A stretch of DNA of 64,000 nucleotides from assembly GCA_023663505.1 (NCBI GenBank), contig JAMPHH010000009.1, positions 20,276 to 84,275 of the forward strand, given 5' to 3'. Positions within the stretch are counted from its first letter, which is position 1. The number at the start of each line of letters is the position of its first letter. Shown here piece after piece: positions 42,390 through 51,292 of the stretch. The notes under the pieces were generated by a model that was given only the letters and a program-made list of their open reading frames with translations, searched no databases and was not told where the DNA came from. Position numbers and translations under genes: made by a program. Origin of the DNA: Muribaculum sp. (GTDB lineage: Bacteria > Bacillota > Clostridia > Lachnospirales > Lachnospiraceae).

Positions 42390-43376
42390 ATGTATGTGGG
42401 GGAAGGCATTGATGTAGAGGAATCTTGTTACGACTATGAACATATCCAAAAGGTTTTAGGAGAAATCAAGAAGAATTTTGAGGGATATTTTCAGCGTTTC
42501 CTTGAAACAAATGCCGGAAATGGATTGACAGATGGAGAATTTACAAAGCTTCAAAAGAAATTTGGTATAGACGAGAAATGTATCAAACCTATGTCTGACC
42601 AAAAGCTCTCCAATAATTATAAGGTGATAATAGAAGAATCCTTAGATAAATACGAAAAGGATAAAGATGATTATTTAAAGATAATGGATATGGAGCTATT
42701 GGAGGACTTAGTTGATGATGCTGATTATTTTAAGTCTAAAATTCTTAAAAATGAATGCCCGATTATCCGAAAAACTCTTGCAAACAGAAAAGCAAAAGAA
42801 CTTGATAAATACAGAGGAAATTTCCGTCATGCCGATGCTGACTGGCTCCTGCAGGTAGTCACAAATCTATGCGAATTTGCTGATGAATATGCTGAAAATT
42901 ATGATGAAGAAGAATATGAGAGCCATGAAACCTATGAGGATTTAAATATGAGTCTATTGGATACAGATGATTACACGGCTTATGGAGTAATTGGTGGCGG
43001 TATAAAAACTCATATGTTGTATAAAGTATATCCGGGACTTTTCCCAAATCGTAGCAGAAGTGCACTGTGGGCATTATGGTATTTATCAGGCAAAACGAAA
43101 TATGACTGTACCATGGACTCTGAGTTTTTAATGATAGATGTAGATAAAAACGTGACACAACAGAATTACTTCTATCCATACACATTATTTGTGTATTATG
43201 CTTTTGAAATATACAAGCTTCTTCGTGATAAGGCCGTTGAACTTAATGCTAACGTAGATCCGGATTATCGCTATGTCATAGTAGATGCTTTTCTTGAATA
43301 TGTTGCCCTTGAACATGATGCTGATATTTCTTTTATGAAATCACAGATAAGAGATGGAGGTATTGGGCTTGCTTAA
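42390..43376 (+). CDS. Unknown protein partnered with a helicase-nuclease
   Basis: A 328-residue acidic soluble protein. The start at ATG 42390 follows TTGGAGG. It is rich in Asp, Glu, Lys and Tyr, with a helical first half and a more globular part from about residue 190 (GVIGGGIKTHMLYKVYPGLF, FLMIDVDKN). No motif of a known enzyme was recognised. Codons are AT-rich compared with genes on both sides, as in the following helicase gene, which it overlaps. It looks like the specific partner of that helicase in a transferred two-gene cassette, possibly an effector or sensor. Confidence 0.75.
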   Translation: MYVGEGIDVEESCYDYEHIQKVLGEIKKNFEGYFQRFLETNAGNGLTDGEFTKLQKKFGIDEKCIKPMSDQKLSNNYKVIIEESLDKYEKDKDDYLKIMDMELLEDLVDDADYFKSKILKNECPIIRKTLANRKAKELDKYRGNFRHADADWLLQVVTNLCEFADEYAENYDEEEYESHETYEDLNMSLLDTDDYTAYGVIGGGIKTHMLYKVYPGLFPNRSRSALWALWYLSGKTKYDCTMDSEFLMIDVDKNVTQQNYFYPYTLFVYYAFEIYKLLRDKAVELNANVDPDYRYVIVDAFLEYVALEHDADISFMKSQIRDGGIGLA

Positions 43377-45345
43377 TTTGGATAAAGATTTTAAGAAATA
43401 CTTTTCTTCTTTTGATTTTCAACTGAAGGAATTTCAGAAAGATGTTATAAACAACCTTGTAGAAAAAGATAATACTTTATGTATTATGCCTACCGGTGGT
43501 GGTAAATCTATAATTTACTGGATGTCTGCTATGGAGCTTGGAGGAATAACACTGGTTGTTTCCCCGTTGACTGCATTGATTGCAGAGCAGGCTGAAAAGC
43601 TAAATGCTCAGGGGTATGAAACATTGGTTATTCATGGCGGTATCGACGCCATGAAACAAATGACCGTATTATCCAATTTTGCCAATAAAAAAAGTACACC
43701 AAAATTTATCTTTGCCAGTCCTGAAAAATTTGCTACGGACGGCTTTTTTGAATACTGCCTAAAGCAAAGAAAAGAGGATATAAAGCTCTTGGTAATTGAC
43801 GAGGTTCATTGTGTCAGCCAGTGGGGTATGAGCTTTAGACCATTTTACAAGCATATACCAAATTTTTTGGATAGAATTTTCGGTACTGACAAGTGGTGCA
43901 GGATTTTAGCCCTAACCGCTACTCTTAACCCAAAAGAACTAAAGGATATTTGTGAAGAATTTCACATTTCAAAGCATAATATTCTCAAGCAGACTGTTTT
44001 AATGCGAAGCGAAATTCAACTCCATGCTCTTAAATTCAACAAAGAAGATGAAAAAGAAGATAAATTTTGGGAAATTATCAAAACCCATCGTCACGAAAAA
44101 ACATTGATATATGTATATCGAAAAAAGGGCGAACGCGCTGTGGAGGGCTTATGTGAGGAGGCAATTTCTAAAGGTTATAAGGCAGCGTGGTTTCATGGAG
44201 AAATGTCCCCCAATGAACGAATGAATATTATAGAGCAATACCGTAACGGAAACATTGACCTTGTGTTTGCAACTAACGCATTTGGTATGGGAATTGATAT
44301 AAAAGATATAAGAAATGTAATTCACTTTATGATACCGGAATCAGCAGAGCAATATTATCAAGAGGTTGGCCGAGCTGCCCGCGACGGATATGGAGCTAAT
44401 GCCTATTTACTATATTCCAATAAAAATATTGATGTAAAGAGAACCCACTTTATAGACAGGTCATTTCCAACAGAGGCAAAGCTGCAGGAAGTCTACAAGA
44501 ATATAGGAAAACGTGATGGATACAGAGTGATTGCTTATTTTGACAATGAAGATATTCAAGAATGTTTGCCATATTATATAAAATCAGGTCTAATTAAAAT
44601 AATTTGTAAAGGTTTTTCCGGTCTTACAGAATTATATGATATTCGAGATGCTAAATTGCAAGAACTCTATGATAGCACACGCTCCAAAGGCTTTGTTCGT
44701 ACAATGAAAACAAATACCATAACTGCTGAAGAACTATCTGATATAGTGTACAGTTCTATTGTCAGAGGAAAAACAAAACTTAAAAAACCCTTAGAGAGAT
44801 GGTTAGTGATAGATGTTACATCAACTGACATATCAGACGGGCAGATGCAAATAATGCTTGATGATATTAACGAAAAGAAAGAATACAAGCATGAATTATT
44901 AAACTACTTCGTAAAATTACTTGAAGATAACCCAAACTCCCAGTATTTACATCAGGAAATTGCACGTTATTTAGGAATGGATAAATATCAACTGAATCGT
45001 ATCTATACAACCGTAGATGGTAATAACGTAAGAAGCAAATCCGAGGTTATCATTTGTGATTTACTCCATGCATCTGGTATAAAATATAAATACGAGGAAT
45101 TACTGGAATATGAGAATGGAAAAACTATAAATCCTGATTTTACAATCTACCTGCCAAATGGCAGGAAAATGTTCTGGGAACATGTTGGTATGCTTGGTAC
45201 AGAGGATTATGATATTTCATGGTCTAAAAAAATGGATATATATGAGAAATATTTTCCAAATCAACTTATTAAGACTTATGAAAATGGCGCATTATCAAAA
45301 GATGTTCAAAAAATCATTGATAAGCTAAAAGAGTTTGCGGAATAA
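43354..45345 (+). CDS. RecQ-like DEAH helicase with C-terminal PD-(D/E)XK nuclease domain
   Basis: A 663-residue protein. The helicase core has MPTGGGKS (about 46-53), VIDEVHCVSQWG (about 147-158), LALTATLNP and the motif VI region YYQEVGRAARDGYG. Residues 550-645 carry SKSEVIICDLL, then NPDFTIYLP and FWEHVGMLG, the E...D...ExxG pattern of PD-(D/E)XK nucleases attached to several defence helicases. The RecQ zinc site seems absent. ATG 43354 overlaps the upstream gene by 23 bases; a TTG at 43369, seven bases after GGAGGT, may be the true start. AT-rich codon use marks it as foreign. A phage or plasmid defence role is inference. Confidence 0.82.
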   Translation: MEVLGLLNLDKDFKKYFSSFDFQLKEFQKDVINNLVEKDNTLCIMPTGGGKSIIYWMSAMELGGITLVVSPLTALIAEQAEKLNAQGYETLVIHGGIDAMKQMTVLSNFANKKSTPKFIFASPEKFATDGFFEYCLKQRKEDIKLLVIDEVHCVSQWGMSFRPFYKHIPNFLDRIFGTDKWCRILALTATLNPKELKDICEEFHISKHNILKQTVLMRSEIQLHALKFNKEDEKEDKFWEIIKTHRHEKTLIYVYRKKGERAVEGLCEEAISKGYKAAWFHGEMSPNERMNIIEQYRNGNIDLVFATNAFGMGIDIKDIRNVIHFMIPESAEQYYQEVGRAARDGYGANAYLLYSNKNIDVKRTHFIDRSFPTEAKLQEVYKNIGKRDGYRVIAYFDNEDIQECLPYYIKSGLIKIICKGFSGLTELYDIRDAKLQELYDSTRSKGFVRTMKTNTITAEELSDIVYSSIVRGKTKLKKPLERWLVIDVTSTDISDGQMQIMLDDINEKKEYKHELLNYFVKLLEDNPNSQYLHQEIARYLGMDKYQLNRIYTTVDGNNVRSKSEVIICDLLHASGIKYKYEELLEYENGKTINPDFTIYLPNGRKMFWEHVGMLGTEDYDISWSKKMDIYEKYFPNQLIKTYENGALSKDVQKIIDKLKEFAE

Positions 45346-45444
45346 AATCTTACATAAGACCTGACAGATGCCTTGAAGCTTCAAGTACATTAAGCCTTTG
45401 TGCAAAGGGATCAATTCACAATCGGGATTTGGAGGAATTATGAT

Positions 45445-45573
45445 ATGGCAATTTCCAATATAAGGGTAGTTTTTCAACAAGATATTCAGAAGGTGTGGGA
45501 AACAGTTACTTCTCCCGCCGCCCCATCGCCCCAATCGGATTATATGCAAAAAACAGTGGTTATAGAAGGATAA
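45445..45573 (+). pseudogene. SRPBCC-type gene remnant fused to unrelated sequence
   Basis: After a GGAGG site, ATG 45445 opens 42 codons. The first 23 (MAISNIRVVFQQDIQKVWETV, then TS) match the N-terminal strand and helix of SRPBCC/START-like proteins. At 45511 the frame runs into TCTCCCGCCGCCCCAT, the right-end sequence of repeat family 1 (compare 1343-1357), and ends after 19 unrelated residues. The rest of 45346-45686 shows no gene. Confidence 0.5.
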
Positions 45574-45686
45574 TTATGGTACAATAAAAATATCTTTACA
45601 AAAACTGTTTCATGGATGCGCCATAACAAGTAACCACCCAACACCCACAGTGCCTGTGGAATTTATAAATCAGAAAAGGACAGAGC

Positions 45687-46643
45687 ATGGATAAGATTGC
45701 CGTATTGATACCCTGCTATAATGAAGAAAAGACCATCACCAAGGTGGTGACAGACGTTCGTCAGGCTTTGCCGACGGCGGCAGTCTATGTATATAACAAC
45801 AATTCCGTGGACAAGACCGCGGAGCTTGCAACGCAGGCAGGCGCGACCGTGCGCAACGAATACAAGCAGGGCAAGGGAAACGTGATACGCAGGATGTTTC
45901 GGGAGATTGACGCCGAGTGCTACCTCATGATTGACGGAGACGACACATATCCTCTGGACTGTGCAGGGGAGATGGTGAGACCGGTACTGGAACGGGGGGC
46001 TGACATGGTGGTGGGGGACAGGCTTTCCTCCACATACTTCTCCGAGAACAAGCGTCCGTTCCATAATTTTGGCAACAGCCTGATGCGCGCGGGCATCAAT
46101 GGACTCTTTCACTCGGACATCAAGGATATCATGACGGGTTACAGAGCCTTCAGCTATGAATTCGTCAAGACCTTCCCCGTGTTCTCCAAGGGCTTTGAGA
46201 TTGAGACGGAAATGACGATTCATGCAGTCAATTACAATATGCAGGTGGAAAATGTGATAGTGGAGTATCGTGACAGACCCGAGGGCAGCGTATCCAAGCT
46301 GAACACATACAGCGACGGCGCAAAGGTGATCGGGAAGATGCTGCAGCTCTACAAAAATTATAAGCCTATGAGGTTTTTTGGTATGTTTAGCCTGATTCTG
46401 GTTCTGGTGGCGGCAGGAGTGTTCGTGCCCGTCGGACTGGAATATCTGGAGACGGGACTGGTGGAGCGTTTTCCCACGCTGATCGTGTGCGGGTTTATGG
46501 CGTTGGCGGGCATTATGGCCTTCTTCTCCGGTATGATCTTGGAGGTGATGGCCGCCAAGGACAGACGGGATTTTGAGTATCGCCTGACCCGTGTTCATGA
46601 TGCCAAAAAATCTAAACTGGAAAGGGATGCCGAGAGAAGTTGA
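45687..46643 (+). CDS. Glycosyltransferase family 2, membrane-attached
   Basis: A 318-residue protein with a GT-A domain: VLIPCYNEEKTI, NNNSVDKTAE, the acidic DGDDTYP (DXD) and GYRAFSYEFVK. Two membrane helices at about 230-290 place it with polyprenyl-phosphate sugar transferases of the DPM1/GtrB kind, which load sugar onto a lipid carrier at the inner face. Upstream spacing from ATG is AAAGGACAGAGC. It is the first gene of the surface glycan cluster and is 2 bases from the next gene. Confidence 0.88.
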   Translation: MDKIAVLIPCYNEEKTITKVVTDVRQALPTAAVYVYNNNSVDKTAELATQAGATVRNEYKQGKGNVIRRMFREIDAECYLMIDGDDTYPLDCAGEMVRPVLERGADMVVGDRLSSTYFSENKRPFHNFGNSLMRAGINGLFHSDIKDIMTGYRAFSYEFVKTFPVFSKGFEIETEMTIHAVNYNMQVENVIVEYRDRPEGSVSKLNTYSDGAKVIGKMLQLYKNYKPMRFFGMFSLILVLVAAGVFVPVGLEYLETGLVERFPTLIVCGFMALAGIMAFFSGMILEVMAAKDRRDFEYRLTRVHDAKKSKLERDAERS

Positions 46644-46645
46644 AC

Positions 46646-48394
46646 ATGAGGAGACGATTCGCAAGCTTTGCCTGCATCGGATTTTTATTTGGCTTATTTC
46701 AACTGACAGGACGGGAGCTGGCACGGCAGGGGAATATTATCTGGAATGGGACATACACATGGGGGATTTTACTTGGGAGTCTGCTGATCGCTCTGTCGGT
46801 TGGTCTGGCGGCCTGCTTCCTGCCGAGGGCTGTGGGGCAGATTACCCGTGGGCTGTCCCGATTGACTCGATGGGAGCGATTGCCTCGATTCATGCAATTG
46901 TTGCGTTTCATGCCGTCCAAGCAGAGAGAGGATTCGCACGTAGGGGAGAGGGGCGGTTCCAAGGTCGGGAGCATATGGGTCTGGCTGATCAGCGCGGGAC
47001 TGATAGCACTGTGTTGGCTGCCCGCTTATCTGGCTTATTATCCGGGAATCTGTGCCTATGATGTCACGGTGCAGACCGGACAGATAGAGAATCATGCCTA
47101 TAATGATCATCACCCCATTGCGCATACCCTGCTGCTCGAGGGGAGCATGAGACTTGGGGCGGCTGTCTTTGGGGATTCCAACACGGGGTTGGCGTGTCTC
47201 GTCCTGTTACAGATGCTATGCTTGGCGGCAGCGTTGGCATGGGGGATCGCGTTATTGTACCGCCGGGGCGTGGGAAAGGGCTTTTTGCTCTGCCTGCAGG
47301 CGATTGGCATGTTCTATCCCTTTCACTGGTATATGAGCGTCAGCGTGAGCAAGGATATATTTTTTACCGTTTTTTTCATGATACAGGTGATTTCCCTGTG
47401 TGAGACGCTCAGGCGGGGAAAGACTGCTTTTGACAGGTATGACGGGCTGTTTATCGTAAGCGGCGTGGGAATGCAGCTTTTTAGAACTAATGGCAGATAT
47501 GCCATGTTGGTGTTGGCAGTGTTTCTCTGTGCGGCATTGGCGCTAGGCAGGGGAAGGAGACGTTTCTGGGGCAAGCTTTGTATTGGCTGTGCGGTGTCCT
47601 TGCTTGTGGGGAGTCTGTCCCTGTCCGCGCTCTTTCGGGTGACGGGGGCAGAGCAGGGGGATCGGCGCGAGATGCTGAGTCTCCCGATTCAGCAGTTTGC
47701 ACGCTGCATGCTCTATCACGGCGGGGTGGGAGAGCTTCCCGAGGATGACGGAACGATGGAGGCGCAGGATAAGGAGCTGATCGACGCGTTTTTATTGGAC
47801 GAGGGATACCGTGAATATCGGCCTGAGATCTCCGATCCCGTAAAGCGTCATACCAACACCTATGTAGCCCGCTATCGGGCGGGGGATTTTGTCAGAACCT
47901 ATCTTCATTTGCTGACGCAGTATCCGGGGGACTTTATCAACGCGGGATTGGCGGTCAACGCCGGATATCTCTATATAGGTGATGAGAGTCACGCCCTGAT
48001 CAATCAAAACGGGATTGACAAGGGCTTGGGCTATGTGCAGACCCGTTGGGTGAATGACGAGCTCAATCCCAGAGGGCTTTATCAGGCTTCCAAATGGGAG
48101 ACCCTTCATGGATGGTTGGAGAGTTGGGCGGATAAAAATGCTTATTTAAGACTTCCTGTCATCAGGTATTTATTTGTGCCGGGGACGTTTTTGTGGCTCT
48201 ATCTGTTGCTTGCGGGACGCCTGATAGAGAGGAAATGTTATGCCCGCTGTATACCGCTGACTCTGATTTTGGGATATTATCTGACCCTTCTGTTGGGACC
48301 GACGGTGCAGCTGCGCTATATTTATCCCCTGATGACCGTACTGCCATACATGGCGCTGATGCTGCTTACAGGGGAGAGGGATGGTAGCAAATGA
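46646..48394 (+). CDS. DUF6020-like polytopic membrane protein
   Basis: A 582-residue protein with about twelve helices. The first long outer loop holds YYPGICAYDVTVQTGQ and a second part holds YNDHHPIAHTLLLEG, motifs of the DUF6020 type seen in Firmicutes surface-glycan clusters. The SVSKDIFFTVFF stretch follows. The Asp in the first loop may be the catalytic base of a GT-C fold, with the lipid-linked sugar from the preceding GT2 as donor; this is inference. Start ATG 46646; TTG 46640 is less likely. It overlaps the next gene as ATGA. Confidence 0.75.
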   Translation: MRRRFASFACIGFLFGLFQLTGRELARQGNIIWNGTYTWGILLGSLLIALSVGLAACFLPRAVGQITRGLSRLTRWERLPRFMQLLRFMPSKQREDSHVGERGGSKVGSIWVWLISAGLIALCWLPAYLAYYPGICAYDVTVQTGQIENHAYNDHHPIAHTLLLEGSMRLGAAVFGDSNTGLACLVLLQMLCLAAALAWGIALLYRRGVGKGFLLCLQAIGMFYPFHWYMSVSVSKDIFFTVFFMIQVISLCETLRRGKTAFDRYDGLFIVSGVGMQLFRTNGRYAMLVLAVFLCAALALGRGRRRFWGKLCIGCAVSLLVGSLSLSALFRVTGAEQGDRREMLSLPIQQFARCMLYHGGVGELPEDDGTMEAQDKELIDAFLLDEGYREYRPEISDPVKRHTNTYVARYRAGDFVRTYLHLLTQYPGDFINAGLAVNAGYLYIGDESHALINQNGIDKGLGYVQTRWVNDELNPRGLYQASKWETLHGWLESWADKNAYLRLPVIRYLFVPGTFLWLYLLLAGRLIERKCYARCIPLTLILGYYLTLLLGPTVQLRYIYPLMTVLPYMALMLLTGERDGSK

Positions 48395-49545
48395 AAGCGA
48401 ATAACCTTTCTGATAAATTAATAATCGGCGCAGGTCTCTACGGGCTCTACTCCGCGCTCTATTGCGGGCGGAGGGGGCAGCGGGTGACTGTGCTTGAGAT
48501 AGAAGCCGCCCCGTTTACCAGAGCGACCTATATTAATCAGGCGAGGGTGCATATGGGCTATCACTATCCGCGCTCCCTCTCCACGGCGATGAAATCCGCC
48601 GGTTATTTCAAGCGTTTTGTGGAGGACTATGGCTTCTGCATTCATGACACCTTTCAGCAGATTTATGCCACGTCCGGTCATTTCTCGTGGACTGACGCGA
48701 TAGAATTTCGGAAATTCTGTAAAAACGCGGGGATTCCCTGTATGGACGTGCCTGCGGAGCAGTATTTCCAACCGGGGCTGTGCGACGGGGCATTTCTGAC
48801 CAAGGAGTATACCTATGACGCACATATCCTGCGGGATTATCTGATGGAGGAGCTCGGAAAGCTGCCCAATGTGGAGCTTAGGTTTCGGCGGGAGATCAGT
48901 CAGATTGTGAGAGCGGGGAAGGAATACGAGATTTATGCCACATATGAGGGGCGGGAGGAGGTTTATAGAGCGCCGTTTGTGCTAAACGCCACCTATGCCT
49001 CCGTCAATCAGGTGCTGCGGAGAGTCCGCGGGGTTGACACACAGGAGTTTGCTCTCAAATACGAGCTGTGTGAGATTATCCTCTGCGATGTGGACGAGAG
49101 CTTGAAGGGCATCGGTTTGACGGTGATGGACGGGCCTTTTTTCTCTATTATGCCATTTGGCAAAACAGGCTATCATTCCCTGACCTCCGTGACCTTCACG
49201 CCGCACAAAACCAGCTATGACGCGACGCCGGAGTTCGAGTGTGTGGGGGAGGGAAGCTGCAGCGGGCTGTGGCTTGGCAATTGTAATGACTGCCCGGGGA
49301 AGCCGGAGAGCGCATGGGAGTATATGTCGGCGCTTGCCCGCAAGTATATGCGCGAGGAGTATGGCTTTACCTATGTGAACTCCCTTTTTTCCATGAAACC
49401 GATCCTAAAGGCTTCGGAGATAGACGATTCCAGACCCACGGTGATCAAGCCGTTGGAGCCGGACAAGCCGGGGAATCCCGTTTTTATTAGTGTGTTGTCC
49501 GGCAAGATCAACACGGTATACGATTTGGACGAGTTCTTGGATTGA
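48391..49545 (+). CDS. FAD-dependent oxidoreductase (DAO-like)
   Basis: A 384-residue protein with an N-terminal dinucleotide fold IIGAGLYGLYSALYCGRRG and a following TVLEIEA Glu that binds ribose. Further motifs are ARVHMGYHYPRS and a C-terminal NPVFISVLSGKINTV. It resembles amino-acid-oxidase-type FAD proteins found in glycan clusters. UDP-galactopyranose mutase also shares this fold, but its typical motifs are not evident. It may oxidise or rearrange a sugar. Translation is coupled to the previous gene by the ATGA overlap. Confidence 0.78.
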   Translation: MKANNLSDKLIIGAGLYGLYSALYCGRRGQRVTVLEIEAAPFTRATYINQARVHMGYHYPRSLSTAMKSAGYFKRFVEDYGFCIHDTFQQIYATSGHFSWTDAIEFRKFCKNAGIPCMDVPAEQYFQPGLCDGAFLTKEYTYDAHILRDYLMEELGKLPNVELRFRREISQIVRAGKEYEIYATYEGREEVYRAPFVLNATYASVNQVLRRVRGVDTQEFALKYELCEIILCDVDESLKGIGLTVMDGPFFSIMPFGKTGYHSLTSVTFTPHKTSYDATPEFECVGEGSCSGLWLGNCNDCPGKPESAWEYMSALARKYMREEYGFTYVNSLFSMKPILKASEIDDSRPTVIKPLEPDKPGNPVFISVLSGKINTVYDLDEFLD

Positions 49546-49577
49546 TGATTGTGAATGAGAAATGATCGGGGGTTACT

Positions 49578-50531
49578 ATGATGGGACAGACGGGGAAAGA
49601 GAATAATTTTGTGTCCTGCGTGATTTATCTGCATAATGACGGCAGCGTCGTAAAGGAGTTCCTTCGGGGGGTCTGCGGCGTCATGCAGGAGCATTTTGAA
49701 AAATATGAGATCGTCTGCGTCAATGACGGCTGTACGGACGACACGGTGGAGCAGATCCATGGCTTCCTAGAGGAATGGAATGGCGTTAAGTCAGTGAGCC
49801 TTGTCAATCTAAGCTTCTATCAGGGGGTTGAGACGGCTATGAACGCCGGAAGCGATCTGGCGGTGGGGGATTTTCTGTTTGAGTTTGACAGGTGCAGTCT
49901 GGATTTTGCGCCGGAGCTGATCATGCAGGTTTACAGGCGGGCGTTGGAGGGCTATGACGTTGTGGCTGCGGCTCCCAGGCACGGTGTATCCGTAACGTCA
50001 AGGGTATTCTATGCGCTGTACAATTGGAGCAGCCGTTTTCGCTATAAGCTTCGGCAGGAGCGTTTTCGTATCGTGTCAAGGCGCGCGGTGAACCGCGTGA
50101 ACCAAATGAATATTTATGTGCCCTATCGGAAGGTCTTGTATATGAACTGCGGTTTAAGAACCGACACGATCGTCTATGATAATAAGGTGACGACCCACAG
50201 AAGCCGCAATCGGGAGGAGAGCTTTAACCGCAGCGGACTGGCGGTGGACACGCTGGTTATTTTTACAGATGTGTTGGAGAAATTCTCTATGCTGGTGAGT
50301 GTGATACTGTTGGGCTTCCTTCTGGTGATGTTTGGGTGGATAATATATTCGATTTTCAGCGCCGTGCGTCCGGTCGAGGGCTGGCTGTCCCTGATGGCGT
50401 TGATGAGCTTTGGCTTCTTTATGCTTTCGGTGCTTTTGACATTGATTTTTAAGTATTTGTCCATTATATTAAATATGAGCTTTAAAAGACAGCGATATGT
50501 GACAGAAGGAGTGGAGAAACTGACCAAATGA
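49578..50531 (+). CDS. Glycosyltransferase family 2-like protein with altered DXD motif
   Basis: A 317-residue protein with a GT-A fold N-terminus (YLHNDGSVVKEFL, VCVNDGCTDDTVEQI) and two C-terminal membrane helices at about 235-300. Where active relatives have a DxD metal motif it reads FLFEFDRC, so metal-dependent transfer may be lost or altered. Another start, ATG 49581, differs by one residue. It overlaps the next GT2 gene by 4 bases. It may be a regulatory or lipid-binding partner of its neighbours. Confidence 0.78.
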   Translation: MMGQTGKENNFVSCVIYLHNDGSVVKEFLRGVCGVMQEHFEKYEIVCVNDGCTDDTVEQIHGFLEEWNGVKSVSLVNLSFYQGVETAMNAGSDLAVGDFLFEFDRCSLDFAPELIMQVYRRALEGYDVVAAAPRHGVSVTSRVFYALYNWSSRFRYKLRQERFRIVSRRAVNRVNQMNIYVPYRKVLYMNCGLRTDTIVYDNKVTTHRSRNREESFNRSGLAVDTLVIFTDVLEKFSMLVSVILLGFLLVMFGWIIYSIFSAVRPVEGWLSLMALMSFGFFMLSVLLTLIFKYLSIILNMSFKRQRYVTEGVEKLTK

Positions 50532-51253
50532 TGCTTACGATTTTATTCCCTGTATTAAATGAACGGCTCCGCTTGGAGAGCGGTATTACCCGCACGGTGG
50601 AGTATTTGGACAAGATAGATTTTCAGGATTACGAGATCATCATTGTGGACAATGGTTCTGAGGATGAGACCCCTCAGATTGCAAAGATGCTTTGTGCAAA
50701 ATACCCTAGGGTGCAGTATGAGCGCATCGGCATTCGGGGTGTGGGGGCGGCTTTTCGCAGGGGCGTGGAGCTCAGCCACGGAAGCATAGTGGGATATATG
50801 GATATCGACTTATCCACCAATATCAAGCATCTGGGGGAGGCGATACATATTTTCCGGACGGTGGAGGAGATAGAATATATCAATGGAAGCCGCTTTGCCA
50901 AGACCTCTGACACCAAGGGCAGAAAGTGGTATCGCAGGATAACCTCTCAGGGATTATTGATACTGCTGAAGGTGTTCCTTGGCATGAAGTCCACGGACGC
51001 CATATGTGGCTTTACCTTTGTGAGAAGGCAGACCGCGCTGTCTCTCGTGGAGGGCTGCAGTCAGGACAACGGGTGGTTTTATATGATCGAGTTCCTGCTG
51101 CGAGCGGAGAAGCGGGGGGTAAAGATTCTGGACTATCCCGTGGAGTGGCAGGAGGATTACAATACCACGGTGAAGGTCTTTCGGACGATCTGTAATTATC
51201 TGGTGCAGATTGCAAGGCTGTATAAGGAATTTTATATTAAGAAAAATATATAG
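50528..51253 (+). CDS. Glycosyltransferase family 2
   Basis: A 241-residue GT-A protein with ILFPVLNERLRLE, IVDNGSEDETPQIA, the acidic YMDIDLST (DXD) and CGFTFVRRQTA. It has no membrane segment. Relatives are dolichyl-phosphate mannosyltransferase-like and prefer nucleotide sugars and a lipid phosphate. It overlaps the preceding gene by 4 bases, so the pair is translationally coupled and may work as a complex with the membrane-bound, DXD-less neighbour. Confidence 0.85.
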   Translation: MMLTILFPVLNERLRLESGITRTVEYLDKIDFQDYEIIIVDNGSEDETPQIAKMLCAKYPRVQYERIGIRGVGAAFRRGVELSHGSIVGYMDIDLSTNIKHLGEAIHIFRTVEEIEYINGSRFAKTSDTKGRKWYRRITSQGLLILLKVFLGMKSTDAICGFTFVRRQTALSLVEGCSQDNGWFYMIEFLLRAEKRGVKILDYPVEWQEDYNTTVKVFRTICNYLVQIARLYKEFYIKKNI

Positions 51254-51292
51254 AAAGCATATGCGGGAAGCAGTGCAGAAATGAGGAGGATT

